Source of the DNA: Phycisphaerae bacterium
Lineage (GTDB): Bacteria; Planctomycetota; Phycisphaerae; Sedimentisphaerales; Anaerobacaceae
Assembly: GCA_030602845.1 (NCBI GenBank)
Contig: JAUVYZ010000026.1
Span: 1 to 12,058, forward strand
Direction: 5' to 3'
Length of the DNA: 12,058 bases
This document shows, in pieces, positions 1 to 5,991 of the stretch (position 1 is its first letter; each line of letters opens with the position of its first letter). The notes beneath the pieces are model-generated. The model was given only the letters and a program-made list of their open reading frames with translations, did no database searches and was not told the DNA's origin. A program made the translations under genes and the position numbers.

Positions 1-482
1 GAGGGCTGAAATATCTGGCCCCTGTTGTTGGTTTTTTTGAAATCCTGATATGGCTTCTCGCTATCGGTCAGATTATGAAGAACCTTTCCAATCCTGCGTG
101 TTATATTGCCTACGCGGGCGGCTTTGCAATGGGTAACTATGTGGGGATTTGCATAGCAGGAAAATTATCCTTAGGGGTGGTGCTTATACGAGTTGTGACC
201 GAGAAAGACGCATTGCCATTAATAGAGCATCTGAAATCTGAGAAATATGGAGTTACCAGTGTTGATGGATATGGGACTCTGGGAAAGATAAAAGTCATTT
301 TCACAATCGTGCCCCGGCGAGAGGTTGAAAAAGTGGTCCAATTTGTGAAAAGATTCAATCCGAATGCATTCTACTCTATAGAGGAAGTGAGCTTTGTTGA
401 AAAGGGGATATTTCCTGTTAGAAAAAGCTGGCGAGATTTGCATCTGCTAAGGCTGTTCAGGCCATTTCGAAAAGGCAAATAG
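1..482 (+). CDS. UPF0316-family membrane protein (DUF5698/DUF2179), 5'-truncated
   Basis: The reading frame is open from the first complete codon at position 3, so the gene begins before the window and the ATG at 75 is internal; 159 residues are visible. The first part is hydrophobic (LKYLAPVVGFFEILIWLLAI) and continues into NPACYIAYAGGFAMGNYVGI, which matches the end of the three-helix DUF5698 membrane domain of UPF0316 proteins. The rest is a soluble alpha/beta domain resembling DUF2179: GVTSVDGYGTLGKIKVIFTI, then a KRFNPNAFYSIEEV segment. DUF2179 also forms the C-terminal domain of the YitT family. The molecular function of UPF0316 proteins is not established. The C-terminus is basic (LFRPFRKGK). 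It is followed by a 115-base spacer and a separate gene. Confidence 0.85.
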   Translation, partial: GLKYLAPVVGFFEILIWLLAIGQIMKNLSNPACYIAYAGGFAMGNYVGICIAGKLSLGVVLIRVVTEKDALPLIEHLKSEKYGVTSVDGYGTLGKIKVIFTIVPRREVEKVVQFVKRFNPNAFYSIEEVSFVEKGIFPVRKSWRDLHLLRLFRPFRKGK

Positions 483-509
483 CACTACGTTTCTCTTGTA
501 GTAGGTCGT

Positions 510-539
510 TTGGTCAATAAGAAAAAGCTACAATATACT
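510..539 (+). promoter_or_regulatory. Candidate sigma70-type promoter for threonine aldolase
   Basis: A TTGGTC box at 510-515 and a TATACT box at 534-539 are separated by 18 bases, about 60 bases before the threonine aldolase start. The -10 box is close to consensus and the -35 box is weak. This is a pattern match only. Confidence 0.3.
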
Positions 540-585
540 ATAAGTAATTGTGTTCGGTATTGTCCGATTTTCCATATTTTCGCAC

Positions 586-590
586 GGGAG
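586..590 (+). promoter_or_regulatory. Shine-Dalgarno that decides the threonine aldolase start
   Basis: GGGAG lies 7 bases before the ATG at 598. The alternative TTG at 595 would have a spacing of only 4 bases and the ATG at 604 a spacing of 13, so 598 is preferred. Confidence 0.55.
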
Positions 591-597
591 ATAATTG

Positions 598-1638
598 ATG
601 AAGATGATCGATTTGCGCAGTGACACCGTTACCTTGCCGACGCCGGCGATGCGAGAGGCGGTGTATAACGCTGAGCTGGGTGATGACGTGTTCGGTGAGG
701 ACCCGACGGTAAACCGCTTTGAGAAAATGGCGGCTGAACGGATGGGAAAGGAAGCGGGCCTGCTGGTGGTCAGCGGGACGATGGGTAACCTGGTGTGCAT
801 TCTTACCCATTGCGCCCGCGGGGAAGAAGTAATCCTGGGCGATAGGTCGCATACGTTTCTTTACGAAGCTGGGGGGATGTCAGCGTTGGGTGGGATACAC
901 CCGCATATCATCAGCAATCAGCCGGATGGCACGATGCGGCTGGAGGACATTGAGGCAGCCATTCGCGGCAGTAACGTGCACTTTCCGCGCACTCGGCTGA
1001 TTTGCCTGGAGAACACCCATAACCGCTGCAGCGGCTCAGCTCTGACGCCTGAATACATCGACTCAGTGGCGGCGCTGGCGGAAAGCCACGGGCTTTCGGT
1101 ACACCTCGATGGCGCCCGGATATTCAACGCCGCCGTGGCTTTGGGGGTGGACGTACAGGAACTGACTCGCAGCGTCGATTCAGTGAGCTTTTGTCTGTCA
1201 AAGGGGCTTTCGGCGCCGGTGGGTTCGGTGGTCTGTGGTTCCGGCGAGTTTATCGCCGAGGCGCGGCGGACGCGTAAAGTGTTAGGCGGCGGGATGCGCC
1301 AGGCGGGTGTCATCGCAGCGTCGGGTATTACAGCCCTGGAACAGATGGTAGATAGATTGGCGGAGGACCATATAAATGCTCGCCGTCTGGCTGAAGGAAT
1401 CGCCCGTATCCCCGGATTGTCGATTGACCCGGCGGGGACGCAGACGAATATCGTCTATTTCGAGCTTGTCAGCGACCGGCTGACGGCGGAGGAGCTGGTA
1501 ACAGAACTTGGTAAAAAGGGAATCCGGCTATTTTGTACGGGGCCGTCCCGCCTTCGGATGGTAACTCATTATGGCATCGGCTCCGAGGACATTGATGCGG
1601 CCCTGGCGGTGCTGGGTGAGGTAATGAATACGGCGTAG
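598..1638 (+). CDS. ltaE: Low-specificity L-threonine aldolase (PLP enzyme)
   Basis: This is a cytosolic, pyridoxal-phosphate-dependent fold-type I lyase that splits L-threonine and L-allo-threonine into glycine and acetaldehyde. The 346-residue length is normal for the family. The N-terminus has the hallmark IDLRSDTVTLPTPAMREA and the DDVFGEDPTVN motif. The PLP-contacting SGTMGN is near residues 59-64, a candidate ring-stacking His is at 85, HLDGARIFNA carries Asp171 and Arg174, and the Schiff-base lysine is Lys202 in SFCLSKGLSAPVGS. Arg320 in RLRMVTH matches the substrate-carboxylate arginine. All expected catalytic features are intact. The family also contains other beta-eliminating lyases, so exact substrate preference is inferred. 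It follows a UPF0316 gene by 115 bases and precedes a secreted beta-helix gene by 109 bases, with no evident functional link to either. Confidence 0.93.
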   Translation: MKMIDLRSDTVTLPTPAMREAVYNAELGDDVFGEDPTVNRFEKMAAERMGKEAGLLVVSGTMGNLVCILTHCARGEEVILGDRSHTFLYEAGGMSALGGIHPHIISNQPDGTMRLEDIEAAIRGSNVHFPRTRLICLENTHNRCSGSALTPEYIDSVAALAESHGLSVHLDGARIFNAAVALGVDVQELTRSVDSVSFCLSKGLSAPVGSVVCGSGEFIAEARRTRKVLGGGMRQAGVIAASGITALEQMVDRLAEDHINARRLAEGIARIPGLSIDPAGTQTNIVYFELVSDRLTAEELVTELGKKGIRLFCTGPSRLRMVTHYGIGSEDIDAALAVLGEVMNTA

Positions 1639-1672
1639 TTGATAGTTCGTAGTTCGTGGTTGGTAGGTTGGG
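1636..1672 (+). repeat. Degenerate AGTTCGT-type direct repeats after threonine aldolase
   Basis: Immediately from the stop codon of the aldolase, short units recur: AGTTGAT, AGTTCGT, AGTTCGT, GGTTGGT, GGTTGGG. An A-rich stretch (ATTAAAAACTAAAAATTG) follows at about 1703-1720. This is low-complexity spacer DNA with no terminator signature. Confidence 0.5.
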
Positions 1673-1747
1673 CTTTTTAGGCAAGGCGCAATTCGGCTCA
1701 AGATTAAAAACTAAAAATTGAACAAAAATCTTATCAGGAGAGATGAA

Positions 1748-2971
1748 ATGAAACGGAGATACCAGGCTGGAGTTATGATAATAGTCGCTGTGGCGACTGT
1801 GAGTGTCTTTTGTGTTACAGGTGGGCAGGTGCGAGAGAATGATCCGGCTGGTCAACGGCTGCCGGGGGCGCGGCCTATTATCGATGCAAGCTATTATGCG
1901 ACTATCCAGGCTGCGATAGACGCATTGCCGAATGCCGGTGGTGTTGTGCGTTTGCCGCCGGGTACGTTTGAGATTAGTAACCCCTTGAAAGTAACTGTGT
2001 CTGACGTGCTTATTGAAGGGGCCGGCACCGCCACGCATATCAAGAACGTCAATACCGAAGGCAAGAGCGCACTGATACTTCAGCACCCCAGCGGTGGTGA
2101 CAACCGAAAGGCTGAGCTGTGGCGGATTCGGCTGGCCAACTTCCGCATCACCGGCAACGAGAAGAGCGGCCATGGTATCGAAGCGCGGCGGATAAACGAG
2201 ATTTTCATCGACGGTGTTACCGTCAGCTATCACGGCGGCGACGGCGTTCGGCTATACTACTGCTATGAGGACCCGCGGATATGCGACTCGCTGATGACCT
2301 ATAACAAAAAGACAGGGCTGAACATAATCGGCTGCCATGATGTTGTCGTGGCAGCGAACCAGTTTGAGGAGAACGACGATGCCGTGAGGTTCATCGATGG
2401 GTTCAACCTCTGTATGACGGGCAACAACCTTGATGACCATCTCGGTGACGGGGTCGTGATCGAGAACAGCTACGGCTCTGTCGTATCGGGCAATATGATA
2501 GAGGAGTGCAAAGGCACAGCTATCGTGCTCGATAGGGACTGCTACGGCATCGCACTTAGTGCCAACGTGATTGCGCACAATGGCTCCGGTGGGGTCGACC
2601 TACGCGATGCTCATGGCTGCACCGTCAGCGCCAACACGTTCACCATTATGGGTAGGGGCGCTTTGAGCATCGGGCCCAATAGCGGGCGCATCACGGTTAC
2701 CGGTAACAACTTCTCCAACAGCTACATCGGCGATGGCAAGGTAAAACGCTCGGCGAATGACCTGACAGCAGCAGGTATGGTCCTCAATGGCACGTCTGAG
2801 ATCACGGTGGTGGGTAACCTTTTTTCGAGTGTGCGGCCAAAGGCGATAACCGTCGAAGGTGAGCAGAGCAAATGCGTACTATTCGCCGATAATGTTCTGG
2901 CCGATGTGGCCGGTGACCACAAGAAGTTAAGCGCATCGTTAGTCAAGGATAACCTGGAGGCGGCGAAATGA
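1748..2971 (+). CDS. Secreted right-handed parallel beta-helix protein
   Basis: The 407-residue product starts with a signal sequence: a basic MKRRYQAG, then a hydrophobic core to about residue 25. After a linker, residues 44-75 (ASYYATIQAAIDALPNAGG, then VVRLPPGTFEI) match the opening of the pectate-lyase-3-like / beta-helix superfamily. Residues 140-360 form regular coils of about 22-24 residues with recurring GN.F / AN.I turns, for example VVVAANQF, LCMTGNNL, SVVSGNMI, IALSANVI, CTVSANTF and ITVTGNNF. Such solenoids occur in polysaccharide lyases, glycosidases, NosD-like proteins and surface proteins. I cannot identify catalytic residues, so substrate and reaction are unknown. The start is the ATG at 1748, with GGAG at 1737-1740 seven bases upstream; a TTG at 1718 would put a charged tail before the signal sequence. 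The gene converges on the prolyl oligopeptidase gene. Confidence 0.82.
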   Translation: MKRRYQAGVMIIVAVATVSVFCVTGGQVRENDPAGQRLPGARPIIDASYYATIQAAIDALPNAGGVVRLPPGTFEISNPLKVTVSDVLIEGAGTATHIKNVNTEGKSALILQHPSGGDNRKAELWRIRLANFRITGNEKSGHGIEARRINEIFIDGVTVSYHGGDGVRLYYCYEDPRICDSLMTYNKKTGLNIIGCHDVVVAANQFEENDDAVRFIDGFNLCMTGNNLDDHLGDGVVIENSYGSVVSGNMIEECKGTAIVLDRDCYGIALSANVIAHNGSGGVDLRDAHGCTVSANTFTIMGRGALSIGPNSGRITVTGNNFSNSYIGDGKVKRSANDLTAAGMVLNGTSEITVVGNLFSSVRPKAITVEGEQSKCVLFADNVLADVAGDHKKLSASLVKDNLEAAK

Positions 2972-2982
2972 CAGTCGGGATT

Positions 2983-3000
2983 GGTGGGCTGAAGCCCACC
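2983..3000. repeat. Perfect short-loop hairpin between convergent genes
   Basis: GGTGGGCTGAAGCCCACC is an 8-base inverted repeat around a 2-base centre, that is a 7-bp stem with a TGAA tetraloop. It lies 12 bases after the beta-helix stop codon and 41 bases beyond the 3' end of the minus-strand peptidase gene. No U-tract follows on either strand, so it is not a standard intrinsic terminator. It may help end or protect both converging transcripts, or be part of an extragenic repeat. Confidence 0.6.
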
Positions 3001-3030
3001 CTACAATCTTCGCTGTGCTCAGGATGACAA
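3001..3030. repeat. Extragenic repeat, copy A (CTTCGCT...GCTCAGGATGAC)
   Basis: The segment at 3008-3028 reads CTTCGCTGTGCTC then AGGATGAC. It resembles the copy at 10937-10970, which ends GCTTCGCTCAGAATGAC, and more loosely the one at 11877-11893. All three are non-coding. It directly follows the hairpin at 2983-3000. Confidence 0.5.
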
Positions 3031-3041
3031 ACTTCCAGGGG

Positions 3042-5201
3042 TCATTTGACGCTATTGTTTTGCAGGTCTAATGTCTTTAGGAGGAAGGCGTAAATGTCGG
3101 CTTGTTCGTCGATGACTTTTGATATCGGTTTGCCCCGGCCGTGTCCGGCTTTGGTTTCGACGCGAAGCAAAATGGGATTTTTGCCGGCGGCTTTCGCCTG
3201 AAGGGCGGCGACGAATTTTTTGGCGTGAGCGGGGACGACGCGGTCGTCAGTATCGGCTGAGGTAACGAGGATAGGTGGATATTCAACGCCTGTCTTTATA
3301 TTGTGGAGAGGAGAATAAGCGTATAAAACCTTGAACTGCTGCGGGGTGGCTTCGGCATTGCCGTATTCCGGTATCCAGTAGCGGCCGACGGTGAACTTGT
3401 GGTACCTTAACATATCGGTAACGGGGACCTGGCAGACGACGGCACCAAAGAGACGGGGCCGTTGGAGCATGCAGGCGGCGACGAGCAGGCCGCCATTGCT
3501 TCCGCCTCTTATGGCGAGTTTGTTGGGATTAGTATATTTGTTTTCGATGAGCCATTCGGCGGCGGCGATAAAGTCGTCAAAGACGTTTTGCTTTTTGTCG
3601 AGCATACCTGCCTGGTGCCATTCTTCGCCATATTCCCCACCGCCTCGCAAGTTTGCGACGGCATATACGCCGCCCAGCTCCAGCCAGGTAAGGGTGTAGA
3701 CGGAAAAATATGGTTTGAGGCTGATGTTATATCCGCCGTAGCCGTAAAGCAGGGTCGGGTTGCCGGCGTCGAACTTTAGACCTTTCTTATGGGTGATGAA
3801 CATAGGGACACGGGTGCCATCTCTGGAATGATAGAATACCTGTTTGGTTTCATATTGTGAAGGGTCGAAATCGATTTTGGGTTTGTGAACGACGGTCAAC
3901 TGCTGAGTGAGAAAATCATAACGATAGCTTGTGGCGGGAAAGAGAAAAGAGGTAAAAGAGAAGAACATTTCGGTGTCGTCTTGCTTTCCGGACAGGCCGC
4001 TGACCCTGCCGAGTGTCGGCAGGGGGATGTTACGGACGAAAGTTCCATCGAGATTATAGATTTTGAGCCGGTGGTGCACATCGTGCATATAGGCAACGAC
4101 GAAGTGGTTGTTGATGAGGGCGACGTAATCGATGACGTCGTCGGTCTGGGGGAGGATTTCGCGCCAGTTTTCGCGAGCGGGATTATTGGTGTCGATGGCG
4201 ATGATGCGTCCGTGGGGTGTGTCCAGGTCGGTATTGAAATAAAAGACCGAGTTAGTATTGCCAATGAAGTCGTAGCGGGCATCTGCCTTGTCGAGCAATC
4301 TGATGAATGGTGCTGTGCTTTCGACAGGGCGGTAATAAACGCGATTCTTAGGGTCGGTGCCGTGATAGACGTTGAGGACGAGGAATTTGCCGTCTTCGGT
4401 AATCAACGGGGCAAAGGTTAATTCCTTGTTGTCGGGGCGTTCGTAGATGAGCCGGTCCTGTGATTGTGGTGTGCCGAGCTTGTGCCAGTAGACACGGTTG
4501 TAGTTGTTTCGGTCTTCGAGGGCGACGGTGTTTGGGTCGGGGAAGCGATTGTAAAAAAAGCCATCGCTATCGTGCTTCCAGGCGATGTTAGTGAATTTGC
4601 ACCATTTGAGTGTTTCATCGTAGTTCCGGCTGGAATCGATGGTGCGGATTTTGACATCCCGGCGGTCGCTTCCGCTGCGGGAGAGGGCGTAGGCGAACAG
4701 GGTTGCATCTTTGCTTACGGCGGTTGTGGTTACGGCGACGGTGCCGTCAGCACTGAGTAAGTTGGGGTTGATGACGACACGCGGTTTGCCTTCGAGCGTT
4801 TCTTGCGTGTAGAGGACAGATTGATTTTGCAGGCCGTCATTTTTCCAGAAGAAGTATCGGTCGCCTTTTTTGTACGGAGTGGAATACCTGGGGTAGTTCA
4901 ACAGATGGGTCAAGCGGGCCTTGATTTTCTCCCCGGCGGTAACGCTGGTGAGGAAGTCGGAGGTCAGCTTGTTCTGCTGTGCGACCCACGCCTGCGTTTC
5001 AGATGCGTCGGCATTTTCAAGCCAACGGTAGGGGTCGGGAACTTTCGTGCCGTGATAAACGTCGGCTGTGGAACCCTTTCGCGCCGGCGGATAAATCAGT
5101 TTGGCGGGCCGGGTTTCGGTCGGGAATGGTCTCCGGCATCCGCAGTATAATGCGGCGGAAACGGTCATAGTGATAAGTAAGCGAATGTATAACTTTTTCA
5201 T
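3042..5201 (-). CDS. Exported prolyl oligopeptidase (peptidase family S9A)
   Basis: This serine peptidase cleaves after proline in short peptides. It is 719 residues from the preferred start. The N-terminus MKKLYIRLLITMTVSAALYC is a signal peptide and Cys residues follow, so it could be a periplasmic protein or a lipoprotein with a non-standard lipobox. The S9 N-terminal segment includes DPYRWLEN, where the porcine enzyme has the same motif. A beta-propeller occupies about residues 70-440. The hydrolase domain shows LLYGYGGYNIS, NLRGGGEYGEEWHQAG, the nucleophile Ser568 in RGGSNGGLL, Asp652 and the substrate arginine Arg654 in DTDDRVVP, and His687 in TKAGHGRGKP. The triad is complete and the length is typical. 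The start is the ATG at 5201 because AAGGTG lies 9 bases upstream; an in-frame ATG at 5219 has no Shine-Dalgarno and would lengthen the tail before the signal peptide by six residues. It is transcribed alone, divergently from the YbjQ-family gene. Confidence 0.94.
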   Translation of the reverse strand: MKKLYIRLLITMTVSAALYCGCRRPFPTETRPAKLIYPPARKGSTADVYHGTKVPDPYRWLENADASETQAWVAQQNKLTSDFLTSVTAGEKIKARLTHLLNYPRYSTPYKKGDRYFFWKNDGLQNQSVLYTQETLEGKPRVVINPNLLSADGTVAVTTTAVSKDATLFAYALSRSGSDRRDVKIRTIDSSRNYDETLKWCKFTNIAWKHDSDGFFYNRFPDPNTVALEDRNNYNRVYWHKLGTPQSQDRLIYERPDNKELTFAPLITEDGKFLVLNVYHGTDPKNRVYYRPVESTAPFIRLLDKADARYDFIGNTNSVFYFNTDLDTPHGRIIAIDTNNPARENWREILPQTDDVIDYVALINNHFVVAYMHDVHHRLKIYNLDGTFVRNIPLPTLGRVSGLSGKQDDTEMFFSFTSFLFPATSYRYDFLTQQLTVVHKPKIDFDPSQYETKQVFYHSRDGTRVPMFITHKKGLKFDAGNPTLLYGYGGYNISLKPYFSVYTLTWLELGGVYAVANLRGGGEYGEEWHQAGMLDKKQNVFDDFIAAAEWLIENKYTNPNKLAIRGGSNGGLLVAACMLQRPRLFGAVVCQVPVTDMLRYHKFTVGRYWIPEYGNAEATPQQFKVLYAYSPLHNIKTGVEYPPILVTSADTDDRVVPAHAKKFVAALQAKAAGKNPILLRVETKAGHGRGKPISKVIDEQADIYAFLLKTLDLQNNSVK

Positions 5202-5210
5202 AATAGACTG

Positions 5211-5216
5211 CACCTT
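5211..5216 (-). promoter_or_regulatory. Shine-Dalgarno that decides the prolyl oligopeptidase start
   Basis: On the minus strand AAGGTG lies 9 bases before the ATG at 5201. Upstream of the other in-frame ATG (5219) the sequence is GAATCGAACA, with no purine-rich ribosome site. Confidence 0.45.
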
Positions 5217-5301
5217 CATTGTTCGATTCGAGTAGTTGGCTATTGTTCAGAATATTTCGGCTCTGAGCGAGCTGAATCATAGCTTGCCGAAGCGCGGGCT
5301 T

Positions 5302-5330
5302 ACATTAATTGGGCGGTGCCGGGTTTTCAA
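5302..5330 (-). promoter_or_regulatory. Candidate promoter for the prolyl oligopeptidase gene
   Basis: Read on the minus strand, TTGAAA (5330-5325) and TAATGT (5307-5302) are 17 bases apart, about 100 bases before the peptidase start. The -10 box is a weak match. Confidence 0.3.
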
Positions 5331-5391
5331 GTAAAAATTTTTCCGGCCGTTAACCGCGGATTGTACCTCGTATTTTGTGCGAGGATTTGAT

Positions 5392-5420
5392 TTGACGGAG
5401 CTGATGGTTTTGGTTATTGT
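5392..5420 (+). promoter_or_regulatory. Candidate promoter for the YbjQ-family gene
   Basis: TTGACG at 5392-5397 and TATTGT at 5415-5420 are separated by 17 bases, roughly 100 bases before the start at 5522. The -35 box matches consensus at five of six positions and the -10 box at four of six. Confidence 0.42.
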
Positions 5421-5422
5421 GT

Positions 5423-5465
5423 GGCCGGCGTCCGGGATTTTGTATTTCGGGAGCCGGTGACGGCC
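5423..5465. repeat. GC-rich nested inverted repeats upstream of the YbjQ-family gene
   Basis: Arms GGCCG (5423-5427) with CGGCC (5461-5465), and CCGGC (5425-5429) with GCCGG (5453-5457), enclose a T-rich loop. The two pairings share bases and are mutually exclusive. They lie at or just after the predicted transcription start, so they could be a leader structure or a protein-binding site. Confidence 0.35.
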
Positions 5466-5504
5466 AGGAGAAAAATAACCGTCGGTATTTGTTCTGAAAG
5501 ATGG

Positions 5505-5511
5505 AAGGAGG
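5505..5511 (+). promoter_or_regulatory. Strong Shine-Dalgarno (AAGGAGG) for the YbjQ-family gene
   Basis: AAGGAGG lies 10 bases before the ATG at 5522. An upstream in-frame ATG at 5501 overlaps this ribosome site and is therefore unlikely to be the start. Confidence 0.65.
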
Positions 5512-5521
5512 ATGTACTCTA

Positions 5522-5854
5522 ATGGATGGTGTTCAAATCTTCACGACACCGATTCTGGACGGGATTAAAATCAAGGAATATAAGGGTATCGTGATTGTGC
5601 GGAACGTTCGGGCCATCAATATCGTCCGTGACTTCTTTACCTCGTTCCGTGACATCTTCGGCGGACGGTCGCGCTCATTTCAGGAAGTTATGCGGGCGAT
5701 GCAGGATGACGTTATCGCTGAGGCCAAGGAAGAAGCGAGGAAGTTGGGCGCAAACGCCATCGTTGCCTTTATGCTGGACTACGATAACATTGGCTCCAAA
5801 GGCAAATCGCTGTTGATGGCATCGGCTAAAGGTACGGCAGTTGTGATAGAATAA
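5522..5854 (+). CDS. YbjQ/UPF0145 family protein (DUF74 fold)
   Basis: This is a 110-residue cytosolic protein of the YbjQ family, whose members form small oligomeric beta-rich assemblies. The family is often labelled heavy-metal-binding, but its biological role is unproven. Family landmarks are present in order: FTTPILDG at the N-terminus, then IKEYKGIVIVRNV, a RDFFTSFRDIFGGRS motif at about residues 36-50, the helix VMRAMQDDVIAEAKEEARKL, LGANAIVAFMLDYDNIG, and a closing SLLMASAKGTAVVIE strand. The length is that of an intact single-domain family member. It follows a candidate promoter and precedes the NPP-like gene by 137 bases, so it may be monocistronic or lead the downstream series. Confidence 0.92.
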   Translation: MDGVQIFTTPILDGIKIKEYKGIVIVRNVRAINIVRDFFTSFRDIFGGRSRSFQEVMRAMQDDVIAEAKEEARKLGANAIVAFMLDYDNIGSKGKSLLMASAKGTAVVIE

Positions 5855-5882
5855 ATGATAATGGCACAGCCGTAAGCAGAGA

Positions 5883-5903
5883 GTCGGCGACTGCAGCGCT
5901 GAC
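5883..5903 (+). other. Small hairpin after the YbjQ-family gene
   Basis: GTCGGCG (5883-5889) can pair with CGCTGAC (5897-5903), allowing one G-U pair, around a 7-base loop. Only a short ACTTT follows, so it is at best a weak terminator. Confidence 0.25.
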
Positions 5904-5991
5904 AGACTTTCGTTCAAATAGCGTTCGGCGGCTTTGGAAAAAGTGTAAAAAATTAGGTGAAATGGTATTACAGAAATGAAAGGAGAAGGAA

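Larger units (their letters stand above)
5202..5521. other. Divergent intergenic spacer (about 320 bases)
   Basis: This holds no credible gene on either strand. It contains a candidate promoter for each direction (5302-5330 minus, 5392-5420 plus), a symmetric A5T5 tract at 5333-5342 midway between them, a small hairpin CCTCG/CGAGG around 5366-5384, and GC-rich inverted repeats at 5423-5465. Confidence 0.6.

Noticed and set aside
484..502. ACTAC/GTAGT stem after the UPF0316 gene, considered as a terminator.
   Set aside because: The stem is only 5 bp with a 9-base loop and no U-tract follows.
781..810. ATGGGTAA/TTACCCAT inverted repeat with a 14-base spacer in the aldolase gene.
   Set aside because: An 8-bp match with such a spacer is expected several times by chance in a window this long, and it lies in conserved coding sequence.
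1469..2233. A 254-codon minus-strand open frame across the aldolase end, the spacer and the beta-helix gene start.
   Set aside because: It spans two well-supported plus-strand genes and a repeat-rich spacer, and its translation includes repeat-derived NYELSTT-type sequence with no domain.
2696..2707. 12-base palindrome GTTACCGGTAAC in the beta-helix gene; also CCGCTGCAGCGG at 1023-1034.
   Set aside because: About three 12-base palindromes are expected by chance in 12 kb, and both are within coding sequence.
3885..4421. A 178-codon open frame on the plus strand, with others at 3462-3779, 4464-4760 and 4803-5150.
   Set aside because: All lie antisense within the prolyl oligopeptidase gene, whose minus-strand frame has a full set of catalytic motifs. 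The plus-strand products have no recognisable domains and are composition shadows.
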